From Clostridiaceae bacterium (GTDB taxonomy: Bacteria > Bacillota > Clostridia > Saccharofermentanales > DTU023): a stretch of DNA of 40,051 bases. Made by a program: the position numbers and the translations under genes. Position 1 is the first letter of the stretch, and each line of letters opens with the position of its first letter. The stretch lies in assembly GCA_012521015.1 (NCBI GenBank), contig JAAYNE010000117.1:1-40051 (forward strand), written 5' to 3'. Below are positions 1 to 10,180 of the stretch, one piece after another. The notes under the pieces were generated by a model. That model had not been told where the DNA came from. It ran no database searches and saw only the letters and a program-made list of their open reading frames with translations.

Positions 1-31
1 AGTCGAGTTTCCGACTATGCAAAATAAAATT

Positions 32-70
32 AAAGCCGAGTTTAACATTGAGTTAGACCCGGCTTTTTTT
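32..70 (+). terminator. Rho-independent terminator of the gene upstream of the window
   Basis: aaagccgagtttaac / gttagacccggcttt inverted repeat (with G-U pairs), loop attga, followed by a T run. Confidence 0.8.
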
Positions 71-89
71 ATGGTACAATAACAAGAAT

Positions 90-899
90 ATGACAAGTAT
101 AAATATTTTATTTATCGGAGATATTGTAGGGCGTCCCGGTAGAAAAATTCTTAAGAATAAATTACCATTACTTAAACAGCAGTACATGCTGGATTTTGTT
201 TTTTGTAATGGGGAAAATTCAGCTGGCGGTTTAGGTATTACTGCAGCAATTGCCGGAGAATTATTGAATACCGGTATTGACGGAATAACTCTTGGCAATC
301 ATATATGGAGTCAAAAAATTTGGCTCCAACAAGCTATTCATTTCAAACAGATATGTCGTCCGCTCAATGCTCCGGATGATTGGCCGGGTTTTGATCATAT
401 TTATATAAATAAAGATAACTATGATGTTTTATTAATAAGTTTAATGGGACAAGCATTTATGAATCCTCTTTTAACCAATCCGTTTCAAGTGATAGATCAA
501 AAGTTGCCAATATTTAAAGAAAAATATTGTACGAAGAATATTATTGTAGATTTTCATGCTGAAAGCACAGCTGAAAAAATAACAATGGGTTATTTTTTGG
601 AAAATAAGGTGCTTGCTGTTTTAGGTACACATACTCATGTACAAACTGCAGATGAAAAAATTCTGGGCAATGGCACTGCTTTTATCACTGATATAGGTAT
701 GACCGGACCTGCTGGCGGAGTTTTGGGTATGAGTAAAAAAGTTGCTGTTGAACGGGCGATGAATTTGTTACCGGCTATGTATAATATTGATAAAGATCCT
801 TTTGCTATGCTCAACGCTGTATTGCTGACAGTTGATCCGAATGCCGGGCAAGCTAAAAAAATAGAAAGAATTCAAATTTTTGATCATGTTTTCGAATAA
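90..899 (+). CDS. ymdB: YmdB-family metallophosphoesterase (TIGR00282-like)
   Basis: MTSINILFIGDIVGRPGRK..., NGENSAGG, GNHIW, DFHAEST, GTHTHVQTAD motifs. Confidence 0.9.
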   Translation: MTSINILFIGDIVGRPGRKILKNKLPLLKQQYMLDFVFCNGENSAGGLGITAAIAGELLNTGIDGITLGNHIWSQKIWLQQAIHFKQICRPLNAPDDWPGFDHIYINKDNYDVLLISLMGQAFMNPLLTNPFQVIDQKLPIFKEKYCTKNIIVDFHAESTAEKITMGYFLENKVLAVLGTHTHVQTADEKILGNGTAFITDIGMTGPAGGVLGMSKKVAVERAMNLLPAMYNIDKDPFAMLNAVLLTVDPNAGQAKKIERIQIFDHVFE

Positions 900-2934
900 C
901 ATTATAGATAGATTATTTAGAGCAAAATTTGCAAGACAAGCTAAACAAAAGTCTAAAAGAAATAATAGAAAAAAATTTCTAATTTTATTTTTAGTTTTTA
1001 CGTTTTTACTCAGTTCCTGCTCAATTTTTTCAAAAGAAAACAAAGAAGAAACTAAATCAGATCAGAAAAAAACCGAAGCGAGTGTAGATGCAGATGTTGA
1101 AACAACAAAATCAACTGAATCTTTGACTAAGCCGAATGGTGAATCTTCAGTTTTGAGAATTTATTGGCAAGCACGTGATGATTATAATCCGTTAAATACT
1201 TTTGATTATTCAGGCAAAGCTGCCTACCAATTAATGCACCGTTCGATTTTCAAAATTAACAAAGCAAATGTTTTAAGTATGGATTTGGCACGTTCAGCTT
1301 CATATATTGTTGACAAAAATCAGTATCGGATCGAATTAATTCCCGGCATTACTTATTCAAACGGAACATTGATTACAGCAAAGGATTGTGCAGCGTCAAT
1401 TTTACAATATAAAGTAAATCTGTCAAAATACTTTGCTCAAAGAAATTCGGAAAGTGAGTCGGAACAAACGGAAAATCAAGATATAGAGACGGAGCAAATA
1501 GAAAATCAACAAATAGAATCAAAGAAAAATCTTGCGCTAATAATGCAAAAATATCCGGATCTACTTCCGACAAATAATAATTTACTGACACAGCATGATG
1601 AAGAATTTATATCTTTAAAAACCTTAAGTAATGAATTAGAACTTTTGTCGTTAATTCATGAAGTAAAAGCTATTGATAATCGGACTTTGGAAATAAATTT
1701 ACGTGATCCTGATGATGAATCTTTAGAAAATGATGCTGATAATATTGATGAGAATAATCAATATTTAGAAAATGTTGATATGCCAGATATTTTTGATGAA
1801 AATAATGAGGAGATTTCAGATAACGCTGAAAATTTGGACAATACTGATACTGATAATACAGAAGATTCAGAAAAGAGGATTTACTATGAAAAAGATCCCG
1901 GATTGTTATTTGCATTAACTATGCCGGTAATTCCTGAAAGCTTGGTAACCACTATAAGTTTGCCGACAATTACCAGTGGAAATTATTTGGTAGAAAAGAA
2001 TGAACAAGGTAATGTTATATTATGTGCAACGGATTCAAATTTTGATTTGCAAAAAATTCAATTGGTGGCATTTCCCGATATCAAATCAGCGATGACTGCC
2101 TTTGTTGAAAATAAATTGGACTTTATTTATCTTACAGAATCAAATTATAATATATTCTCTAAACAAAATAATGCCAATATTTTATCATTTCCGGGACAGA
2201 GATATTATTACCTTTCTTTCGGCAATGGTGAAACGGTAAATATTCCTGAAATTAAAAAAGCTTTAATTAATATTTGGGAAGTCAGAGATGATTTAACTTC
2301 ATCTTTAACCGGCGATCAATCTAACAATCATTTGCCTTTACAATATAATGATCAGGCAATTTCAATATTTAATCTTTTCGAGCAACGATCAGATTCTCTT
2401 GATATTAAAACTATTCATGAATTTAAAAGTGGAGATACTAGGTTAAAGGTTCTTGTACCTGACAGTACTTTGGAACGAGATTGGGCTTTTGTATTAAGAG
2501 AGAAAATGTTGGAGACAAATATTAAAATGGAGCTCGAATATGTTGAACCTGATTTATATCAAGTGGCATTAGAACAAGGTAATTACGATTTAGCCTTCAA
2601 TAGAATTGATTTATTCTGTCCGATGAGCATTCTTGACACTTTTGAACAAATAAAACCTTCTACGTTGGAAGTACTGACTGGAAATGAAACAGAATTATAT
2701 CAAGAAATCAATGATTATTTTTATTCAGTTGACCGCAAAATAGATCCGAAGATTTTAAATGAAAAGAATCAAGCATATCGAGATTTTATTAATCAAAAAT
2801 CTTCTGAGTTAGATATTTTGGGAATTGGTTTTGCTCCGGTCGGCATATTCTTGGCAAAAAGTATTGAGGGTACTTCAGAGTCTCATTTGGCAGAGCCGTA
2901 TTTAGGTTTGGAGGATTTATGGGTTTGGCAGTAA
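880..2934 (+). CDS. Lipoprotein, ABC-transporter substrate-binding protein (SBP_bac_5-like)
   Basis: Lipobox LLSSC after hydrophobic segment; YNPLNTFDYSGKAAYQLMHRSIFKI and ITYSNGTLITAKDCAASI resemble oligopeptide-binding proteins; acidic low-complexity inserts; start may be the internal ATG at 886. Confidence 0.7.
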   Translation: MIMFSNNIIDRLFRAKFARQAKQKSKRNNRKKFLILFLVFTFLLSSCSIFSKENKEETKSDQKKTEASVDADVETTKSTESLTKPNGESSVLRIYWQARDDYNPLNTFDYSGKAAYQLMHRSIFKINKANVLSMDLARSASYIVDKNQYRIELIPGITYSNGTLITAKDCAASILQYKVNLSKYFAQRNSESESEQTENQDIETEQIENQQIESKKNLALIMQKYPDLLPTNNNLLTQHDEEFISLKTLSNELELLSLIHEVKAIDNRTLEINLRDPDDESLENDADNIDENNQYLENVDMPDIFDENNEEISDNAENLDNTDTDNTEDSEKRIYYEKDPGLLFALTMPVIPESLVTTISLPTITSGNYLVEKNEQGNVILCATDSNFDLQKIQLVAFPDIKSAMTAFVENKLDFIYLTESNYNIFSKQNNANILSFPGQRYYYLSFGNGETVNIPEIKKALINIWEVRDDLTSSLTGDQSNNHLPLQYNDQAISIFNLFEQRSDSLDIKTIHEFKSGDTRLKVLVPDSTLERDWAFVLREKMLETNIKMELEYVEPDLYQVALEQGNYDLAFNRIDLFCPMSILDTFEQIKPSTLEVLTGNETELYQEINDYFYSVDRKIDPKILNEKNQAYRDFINQKSSELDILGIGFAPVGIFLAKSIEGTSESHLAEPYLGLEDLWVWQ

Positions 2935-3533
2935 TCATTTCACTGGCAATTATTGTTTTGGATCAGTTAAGTAAACATTGGATTTTGAGCAATTTGTCTT
3001 TATATGAAACTATCCCTATAATAAAAGATTTTTTTTCGTTGTTTCATATCAGAAATAGTGGCGCAGCTTGGGGCATGTTATCAAATCAAAGCTGGGGAAT
3101 ATATATTTTAACGATTATTTCGATAATAGCTTCTATTTTTATTTTCTACCTTATTTACATAAATGATATTAAACCGCTGCGAATTATACTTGCTTTAATT
3201 TTAGGCGGTAGTGTCGGCAACTTAATTGACCGGATCAGATTTAATTATGTTGTAGATTTTTTAAGTTTTACTTTTGGTGATTATCATTTCCCGGCTTTTA
3301 ATATTGCTGATTCTGCTATAGTAGTTGGTGCAATTTGTCTTGTTATATATTTGATTTTTAACCCCAAACAGTTAAAGAAAATAAAATTGACTAACAGAGT
3401 TGCTGTAAGTTCTAATCTCAAGCCAGAAATTGAATCCGAGAACAGTTTTACTGAAATCAGACCGGACTTCGAAGTTAGGGATGAATTCGATTCAATAGGT
3501 GAAAAATCGGAGACCGAAACCAAAGATGAATAA
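2919..3533 (+). CDS. lspA: Signal peptidase II (lipoprotein signal peptidase)
   Basis: VLDQLSKHW, RNSGAAWG, GGSVGNLIDR, FNIADSAIVVG catalytic motifs. Confidence 0.95.
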   Translation: MGLAVIISLAIIVLDQLSKHWILSNLSLYETIPIIKDFFSLFHIRNSGAAWGMLSNQSWGIYILTIISIIASIFIFYLIYINDIKPLRIILALILGGSVGNLIDRIRFNYVVDFLSFTFGDYHFPAFNIADSAIVVGAICLVIYLIFNPKQLKKIKLTNRVAVSSNLKPEIESENSFTEIRPDFEVRDEFDSIGEKSETETKDE

Positions 3534-4491
3534 TAATTTGTCGGATGAGAAAGTTTTTTATATGGATAATTCGGAAGTCAGGTTAGATCGCTGGCTTGCA
3601 GAACAAATGCCTGAATATTCTCGTTCGCAGATTGCTCAATGGATAAAAGACCGCAAGATACAAGTTGAAAATTTCTCTGAACTGAAAACGAGAACTATTC
3701 TGCCTGCAGGTACAAAAATTACGCTTCGCGTTCAATCAAATCCGGCTAGTTTAACGCAATTGCGACCACAAGCTATGGCGCTCGATATTATTTACGAAGA
3801 TGCTGATATGCTGATTATTAATAAGCCAATTGGTTTAACCGTTCATCCAGGTGCCGGGAATCAAGATAAAACCTTGGTAAATGCATTGCTGGCGTACACT
3901 GAAGGTGATTTGTCAGATCTTGCAGGACCTGAACGAGCGGGTATAGTACATCGTTTGGACAAAGATACTTCAGGCTTGCTCCTGGTTGCAAAGAACAATC
4001 ATTTTCATTTGGCAATGACGGAATTATTTAAAAAAAGGCAAGTTACACGCAAATATCGAGCTTTAGTCTGGAATAAACCAGAAACAAAAACCGGGACGAT
4101 TAATGCTCCGATTGGCAGAAGTCCCAACAATAGAACAAAAATGGCTGTTGTAGCAAATGGAAAAGCTGCAATTACTCACTTTCGCTTGATCAAAGATTTT
4201 GTTAATAGTGAAAAAAAAATTTGTGCCAGTGAATTGGAAGTTGAACTTTATTCAGGAAGAACTCATCAAATTAGAGTACATTTAGCTTATATTAATTTAC
4301 CAATTATCGGTGATCCGTTATATAATCTAAAGAAAGATGATTTAGGGATGCCGGCACAAGCTTTATATGCAGCATATCTCGCATTTATTCATCCGTTAAG
4401 CGGTTTTCCTTATCAATTTGAAATACAGCCACCTAATTATTATCGTAAAGCGAAAGAGTATTTAGAGAAGATGACAGATATAGTCACTTAG
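3526..4491 (+). CDS. rluD: RluA/RluD-family pseudouridine synthase with N-terminal S4 domain
   Basis: S4-like N-terminus (RLDRWLAEQMPEYSRSQIAQWIKDRKIQVE), GIVHRLDKDTSGLLLVAK, SGRTHQIRVHLAY; ATG at 3526 overlaps the lspA stop. Confidence 0.9.
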   Translation: MNNNLSDEKVFYMDNSEVRLDRWLAEQMPEYSRSQIAQWIKDRKIQVENFSELKTRTILPAGTKITLRVQSNPASLTQLRPQAMALDIIYEDADMLIINKPIGLTVHPGAGNQDKTLVNALLAYTEGDLSDLAGPERAGIVHRLDKDTSGLLLVAKNNHFHLAMTELFKKRQVTRKYRALVWNKPETKTGTINAPIGRSPNNRTKMAVVANGKAAITHFRLIKDFVNSEKKICASELEVELYSGRTHQIRVHLAYINLPIIGDPLYNLKKDDLGMPAQALYAAYLAFIHPLSGFPYQFEIQPPNYYRKAKEYLEKMTDIVT

Positions 4492-4550
4492 AAAATGCTA
4501 TGAAAAAGTAGAGATTTAAATGTTTGGTTAGAATTATATTTTGAGGATTA

Positions 4551-5315
4551 ATGACAAAAAATAAAGAACCAATAAGAATAGCTATCGCATTTATCTTGAT
4601 CATATCAGGTTTCATTTTGGGTCGCCATTTTATTCAAATTAGATCTGAAGCGGATTCGACTTTAAATCTCGCTGCAATTCAAGAAGCCAGATTGGAATTA
4701 GTTGAATTGCAGAAGGTACGAGAAGATTTAGAAACTGATTATAAAAAATTACGTAAAGAACTAAATGATTTATGGTATGAAGTTATTGATACAGATGATG
4801 AGGAACAATTGAAATCATTGGATAAATTGGCAAAAACACGTGAAATTGCCGGATTAACTGAAGTTAAAGGTAATGGTGTAATCGTAACGGTCAATGATAA
4901 AGAGAATTACGATCCGCTCGAAGATCCGGTTGAATCATTAATTCATGATCAAAATATAATTTACTTGGTTGATTTATTGGTGGATAATGGTGCACAGGCT
5001 GTATCAATTAACAATTTACGCATTGTGAATTCCAGCCAGATTTTTTGCGTTGGTACAACGGTTCTTTGTAATAATCAGAGAACAATACCGCCCTATGAGA
5101 TTAAAGCGATTGGTCCTCAAGAACAGTTAAAGGCTGCTCTGGATACAGATCCGCTCTATCTCAAATTACAGGAAGCACCTTATTTTGTAAGATTTTCCAG
5201 TGAGCTGGCTAATGATTTGGTCATAAATGAATATGAAACACCCGGCACAATAGCAAAAGATATTGAGTACTTAAAAATTGTAACTGATCCTGAAATTCAA
5301 AAAAAATTGGAGTGA
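4551..5315 (+). CDS. DUF881 family protein (copy 1)
   Basis: N-terminal TM, coiled coil, then GVIVTVNDKENY...DLLVDNGAQAVSINNLRIVNSSQI typical of DUF881. Confidence 0.8.
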   Translation: MTKNKEPIRIAIAFILIISGFILGRHFIQIRSEADSTLNLAAIQEARLELVELQKVREDLETDYKKLRKELNDLWYEVIDTDDEEQLKSLDKLAKTREIAGLTEVKGNGVIVTVNDKENYDPLEDPVESLIHDQNIIYLVDLLVDNGAQAVSINNLRIVNSSQIFCVGTTVLCNNQRTIPPYEIKAIGPQEQLKAALDTDPLYLKLQEAPYFVRFSSELANDLVINEYETPGTIAKDIEYLKIVTDPEIQKKLE

Positions 5316-5412
5316 ATTAATTTAAGTTGAGGCTAATCTGAATTAAAAAAATTGAAACGAAATCAGAAATTCGATAGTAAAAAGTGATTAATTTAAATAT
5401 TAAGAGGTTGTA

Positions 5413-6138
5413 ATGCGAATCAGGAATTCAATAATAAAATATAGTGCAATAACAGTAATTGCTATAATTTTGGGGATAGCTTTGGCTTTACAAATTAAAA
5501 CCAGCAATATCGCTGCTCATGAAAGCAGGGATTTGACCGAATTGCAAAACAACGTCCGAAGTTATGCCGAAAAAAATGCTGAACTTAATGATCGAAATAA
5601 AGAACTATATAGCGAAATTGAAAAATTGCGTAGTGATCAGCTGGAAGGTGATATAAATTATCAAGATATTTTAGCAGAACAGGAGAAACTATCTGTTTTT
5701 GCCGGTTTAACAGCTGTTCAAAATTCCGGGATTACTGTAACTCTGGGTATGGCGGGGCAGTCAATGATCACAGATTCATATATCCGTTTTGTAGTAAACG
5801 AACTTAATGCATTGGGTGCACAAGCCATTTCAATCAATGAACAGAGAAAAGTAGCTACGACAGAGATCAGAGCAAGTAGCGAGAGTATTATAATTAACGG
5901 AGTAGCTTATCCGCGCAGTGAAGATTTTGTTATTAAGGCCATTGTTCCGTTTGAACAGCAAGATTCGATAGTCTTGGCATTGGAAACATTAAAAAATGCT
6001 TTGAAAGAACAAATGGATTCCGAGCAACAAATTGAAATGATAATTTCCATTGAACAGAAAGTGGTAATCCCTGCTTTGAGTGAAGATAGCATAGCATATA
6101 AAACACATTTATTAAATCCGGTAGAAGACAATGAATAA
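5413..6138 (+). CDS. DUF881 family protein (copy 2)
   Basis: N-terminal TM, coiled coil, GITVTLGMAGQS...VVNELNALGAQAISINEQRKVATTEIRA. Confidence 0.75.
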   Translation: MRIRNSIIKYSAITVIAIILGIALALQIKTSNIAAHESRDLTELQNNVRSYAEKNAELNDRNKELYSEIEKLRSDQLEGDINYQDILAEQEKLSVFAGLTAVQNSGITVTLGMAGQSMITDSYIRFVVNELNALGAQAISINEQRKVATTEIRASSESIIINGVAYPRSEDFVIKAIVPFEQQDSIVLALETLKNALKEQMDSEQQIEMIISIEQKVVIPALSEDSIAYKTHLLNPVEDNE

Positions 6139-6168
6139 ATTGATTTTTTACGTAATGAAGTTTTTAGC

Positions 6169-7164
6169 ATGAAAGGATCAATAAAGTCAGATATGGCAAT
6201 AGAGAATTTTACAGTTTCACCACTTGAAGGAATCAAGTTATTAGGACAATTAAATTCCAATGCAAGACAGATCGACGGAGCCTTTGGAGTTGAAACCGAA
6301 TTATCTGCTAACGGCTTATCGATCAGCGGTGATCCGGTACAAATTGAAAAAGCGGTTCAGGTCTATCAACGTCTCTTAGAAGGTATCAGACGTGGTGCTG
6401 ATCTTGATGCTCAACTTGTAAATTATTTAACCAACGCAGCTTTAGCCGGAGATGAAGATGATGTAGACTTTAGCCCGGACTTAATCTGTATTACTGCCAA
6501 AGGTAGACCGGTATATAGTAAAACTGCCGGTCAAAAAAAATACGTAACTGCAATTCAGAATAATGAATTAACGTTTTCAATCGGGCCTGCCGGTACAGGA
6601 AAAACTTATTTGGCTGTAGCAATGGCGGTTAAAGCTTTTCGAGCTCAAGAAGTTTCGCGGATAATTTTGACCAGACCGGCAGTAGAAGCCGGTGAGAAGC
6701 TGGGTTATTTACCGGGTGATCTTCAGATGAAAGTTGATCCTTATATGCGACCACTTTACGATGCGCTCTATGATTTAATGGGGTATGAAGCATATCAAAA
6801 GAATTTGGAAAAGGGTATAATCGAGGTATCGCCTTTGGCATATATGCGAGGTAGAACTTTGGATGATTCCTTTATTATTTTAGATGAAGCCCAGAATACT
6901 ACTCCGGAACAAATGAAAATGTTTCTGACCAGGATCGGTTTTCATTCCAAAGCGATTGTAACAGGTGATATTACTCAAATTGATCTGCCTGCCAGTACGA
7001 GAAGCGGATTGATCGGGGTACAAAATATCTTGCAAAATATTGAAGGAATTGAATTTGTCCATTTGAATGCAAAAGACGTCGTGCGCAATGATTTGGTGCA
7101 AAGAATAATTGTCGCTTATGAAAAAGCCGATAAACAAGCCAATAAACGTAGAAAGAAGGACTAA
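6169..7164 (+). CDS. phoH: PhoH-like ATPase
   Basis: FSIGPAGTGKTYLAVAMAV Walker A; RPAVEAGEKLGYLPGDLQMKVDPYMRPLYDAL; DSFIILDEAQNTTPEQMKMFLTR. Confidence 0.95.
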   Translation: MKGSIKSDMAIENFTVSPLEGIKLLGQLNSNARQIDGAFGVETELSANGLSISGDPVQIEKAVQVYQRLLEGIRRGADLDAQLVNYLTNAALAGDEDDVDFSPDLICITAKGRPVYSKTAGQKKYVTAIQNNELTFSIGPAGTGKTYLAVAMAVKAFRAQEVSRIILTRPAVEAGEKLGYLPGDLQMKVDPYMRPLYDALYDLMGYEAYQKNLEKGIIEVSPLAYMRGRTLDDSFIILDEAQNTTPEQMKMFLTRIGFHSKAIVTGDITQIDLPASTRSGLIGVQNILQNIEGIEFVHLNAKDVVRNDLVQRIIVAYEKADKQANKRRKKD

Positions 7165-7166
7165 TC

Positions 7167-9422
7167 ATGAGCAAACAGACGAACCAACAGAGACATGCAT
7201 TGAAATTCGGTAAATCGGGTACACGAGGTAAAACACCTCAAAGTAAAAAGATATTATCAGGTGTTTTAATGGGGATTGTTGTTTATATTGCAGTTTGTTT
7301 TATTGTTTATAAAGGATCTTTACCTACGACTTATAACTTGAAGGTTAATGATATTAGTAAATATGATATTCAAGCTCCCAGAACTTTTGTCGATCAGAAA
7401 GCAACGGAAATCAGAGCAAAAGAGGCCGAAGATGCCGTTCCTAAAAAAATGATCAAAAATGATCAAGCTACCACTGTGTCTTTAGCAAATATTGAAGCCT
7501 TTTTGGATTTGGTAAGTATCAGACGGGAACAGTTGTATTATCGCAAAGATATCAAACCGACCGAAACTAAAAAAAACACAATAACTACTACTGAGAATTC
7601 GGACAATAATCAAGAAACCACTAGGAAAAATAATAACGATAATGATATTTATCAGCCTTCCAAAGCTGAGATAGCAACTGCTGCAACCCCAATGCTTTCA
7701 GAGATCAATCAAAATTTTGATATTCAATTAGATCTAAGCCATGCAGTTAGTTTATTGAGTATGGAAGAATCTCGTTTTAATTACTTTTCGGAAACTTTAG
7801 TTTCCATGTCGGAATCGATCATGCAACAAGCCATGGATTCCGATCAACTTTTACAAAATATTCAGGATCATGTGTATAGAAATTCTGAAAATCAAGATTT
7901 TTTTGTGGCAGATAATGAAATTTTGGACTACATCTTAAAAAACTTGCTTAAGCCTAATGTTCAGTATGATAAAATCGGTACGGACAAAGCTAGAGAAGAT
8001 GCAGCTAATCAGGTGCGGAATAATCCGATCATGATTAATGCCGGAGCACGGATTGTTTCCCAAGGCGATGTTATTACGCAAGACACTTATGATATTCTGG
8101 AAGAATTAAACTTAACCGATGCAGGAGAATTTGACTGGTATAAATTTTCCGGGATAGCTTTATTTAATCTGTTTTTGTTGTCCATTCTGATTGTGTATTT
8201 TAAATCATTTCATGCGAATATTTTATTTAGTAGACAAACTTTATGGTCACTGGTTGTAGCCATTTTTATACCATTTTTAGTTGCTTATTATATGGCGGAT
8301 ACATATCCTTTAGCTCCTCCGATCTATTTTTCGACAATTATTATTTGTGCCTATTTTGATTTAAAAACCTCAATTGTTGTTTCAACGGTTCTCGCACTTG
8401 GTATAACTCCGATGTCTTCATTCCATCCTTATTTCCTACCAGTAGTATTGATCGGCTGTTTGGCGGCAGCATTTTTTGCCCGCAAAATCAGTCGACAAGA
8501 TAATTATATAAAACTGATTAGTGCTACAACAATAGCAAGCTTAGGTACAGTATTAGCATTAAGCATTATACAAAAAGATACAATTGTCGTTTTGATGAAT
8601 AATGCAGTTACCGTAACAATTTCTACAATGATTTCCGTAATTGCGGCAATTGGTGTAATGCCGATTTTTGAAATAATTTTCAATACAGTTTCGCCTATTA
8701 AAATTATTGAATTATCTCAGCCGGGACATCCTTTATTAAAACGTTTATTTACTGAGGCACCGGGCTCATCGCAACACTCTATGATGGTAGCAAATCTGGC
8801 TGATGCCGGGGCGGAAGTAATTGGAGCGGATTCAACTTTGGCACGGGTCGGAGCATATTACCATGATATCGGTAAATTAGAAAATCCTTTAATGTTTACA
8901 GAAAACCAAGCAGGAGAAAACCCGCATGATCGTTTGACACCTGAAGAAAGTTGTCGGATTATTACAGCTCATACTGAAGATGGTCTAAAATTAGGACAAA
9001 AATATCGTTTGCCCGAACCTGTATTGAAAATGATTTATGAACATCATGGAACTACCTTACTTCAATTTTTCTATCATAAAGCGAGTCAAATTGCGGAACT
9101 TGAGGGGAAAGAACCTCCAAACAAAGATACTTATCGTTATCATAATCCATTGCCGAGCTTTAAAGAATCAGCAGTTTTAATGTTAGCGGATTCGGTTGAA
9201 GCGGCAATGAAATCATCACAAATTAATACTCTGCCTGAAGCGGAAAAATTTATGCGTAACATATTCAAAATCAAAATCGACCAAAATCAATTGATTAATT
9301 CCGGTCTGTCTTTTCGCGATGTTGAGTTAATTTTAGAAGCTTTCTTACAAGTTTATGCAGGTCAATTCCATAGCAGAATTAAATATCCCGAATCGAAGGA
9401 AAGGGATAATGCTAATGAATAA
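7167..9422 (+). CDS. 7TM-HD family (PgpH-like) HD-domain phosphohydrolase
   Basis: Large extracytoplasmic N-terminal region, multiple TM helices, HSMMVANLADAGAEVIGADSTLARVGAYYHDIGKLENP HD motif. Confidence 0.92.
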   Translation: MSKQTNQQRHALKFGKSGTRGKTPQSKKILSGVLMGIVVYIAVCFIVYKGSLPTTYNLKVNDISKYDIQAPRTFVDQKATEIRAKEAEDAVPKKMIKNDQATTVSLANIEAFLDLVSIRREQLYYRKDIKPTETKKNTITTTENSDNNQETTRKNNNDNDIYQPSKAEIATAATPMLSEINQNFDIQLDLSHAVSLLSMEESRFNYFSETLVSMSESIMQQAMDSDQLLQNIQDHVYRNSENQDFFVADNEILDYILKNLLKPNVQYDKIGTDKAREDAANQVRNNPIMINAGARIVSQGDVITQDTYDILEELNLTDAGEFDWYKFSGIALFNLFLLSILIVYFKSFHANILFSRQTLWSLVVAIFIPFLVAYYMADTYPLAPPIYFSTIIICAYFDLKTSIVVSTVLALGITPMSSFHPYFLPVVLIGCLAAAFFARKISRQDNYIKLISATTIASLGTVLALSIIQKDTIVVLMNNAVTVTISTMISVIAAIGVMPIFEIIFNTVSPIKIIELSQPGHPLLKRLFTEAPGSSQHSMMVANLADAGAEVIGADSTLARVGAYYHDIGKLENPLMFTENQAGENPHDRLTPEESCRIITAHTEDGLKLGQKYRLPEPVLKMIYEHHGTTLLQFFYHKASQIAELEGKEPPNKDTYRYHNPLPSFKESAVLMLADSVEAAMKSSQINTLPEAEKFMRNIFKIKIDQNQLINSGLSFRDVELILEAFLQVYAGQFHSRIKYPESKERDNANE

Positions 9423-10179
9423 ACCTGAATTGAGCTTGGAATTATTTTTTCCGGAGTTTTGCTTTAAAAAGCCATTAGCAACTTCGGAGCATATTCTGGA
9501 TTTGAATAGATATTTAGATTCAGAACAATCTTCAAATTTAGAGAAATACTTGGATTTAGAGCAATCTTCAGATACAGATTTACCGCAAATGTCCGAATCT
9601 GAAAAAAAATTGTTTAGTGAATTAAAGTTAGAACAAACAGATTTGCTAAATGATCTTTTATTTGAACTCAGTAAAATAATCTTAAATAGAGAGAAGAGTG
9701 TTCAGCAGCTTTTGCTTCAACAAGAACTATCTGCTCGGATTGATGTTGAATTAGTTCCCGGTCAAACCATGCGACAGATTAATACTTCAACCAGAGGAAT
9801 AGACGAAATTACGGATGTTCTGTCATTCCCAACTTTCTCTTTTGAATTAATCCACAAAAGTCGCAAAGCAAAGAAATGTGAAATAGAGGATTTTGATTTT
9901 ATAATAGAACCATATGCCTGGCTTGATCCGACCGCTGAATATGGCACAATTAGCTTAGGTGAAATATTAATTTGTCCCTTAAAGGCTCAGGAACAAGCAG
10001 AAGAATTAGGTCATTCTTTAATTCGCGAAGTATGTTTTTTATTTATGCACGGTTTATTACATTTATGCGGTTACGATCATCAAACAGAACAGGAGGCGGC
10101 CGGGATGTTTGCCTTACAGAGAAATATTATGCCGGAATTGGAAAATCTGATTAATAAGTATTTTGATTTTGAGGAATAA
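9409..10179 (+). CDS. ybeY: Endoribonuclease / rRNA maturation factor YbeY with N-terminal extension
   Basis: LFMHGLLHLCGYDHQTEQEAAGMFALQ zinc motif; TDVLSFPTF; start placed at ATG 9409 behind gaaggaaaggg. Confidence 0.93.
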   Translation: MLMNKPELSLELFFPEFCFKKPLATSEHILDLNRYLDSEQSSNLEKYLDLEQSSDTDLPQMSESEKKLFSELKLEQTDLLNDLLFELSKIILNREKSVQQLLLQQELSARIDVELVPGQTMRQINTSTRGIDEITDVLSFPTFSFELIHKSRKAKKCEIEDFDFIIEPYAWLDPTAEYGTISLGEILICPLKAQEQAEELGHSLIREVCFLFMHGLLHLCGYDHQTEQEAAGMFALQRNIMPELENLINKYFDFEE

Positions 10180-10180
10180 T

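Noticed and set aside
1-16. AGTCG-agtttc-CGACT mini-hairpin at the window edge
   Set aside because: Truncated by the window boundary and only 5 bp; context is missing.
53-298. Minus-strand ORF of 81 aa
   Set aside because: Antisense to the well-supported ymdB; no independent signals.
1373-1915. Minus-strand ORFs of 72 and 81 aa
   Set aside because: Antisense to the acidic low-complexity inserts of the lipoprotein; composition artefact (His/Tyr/Gln-rich).
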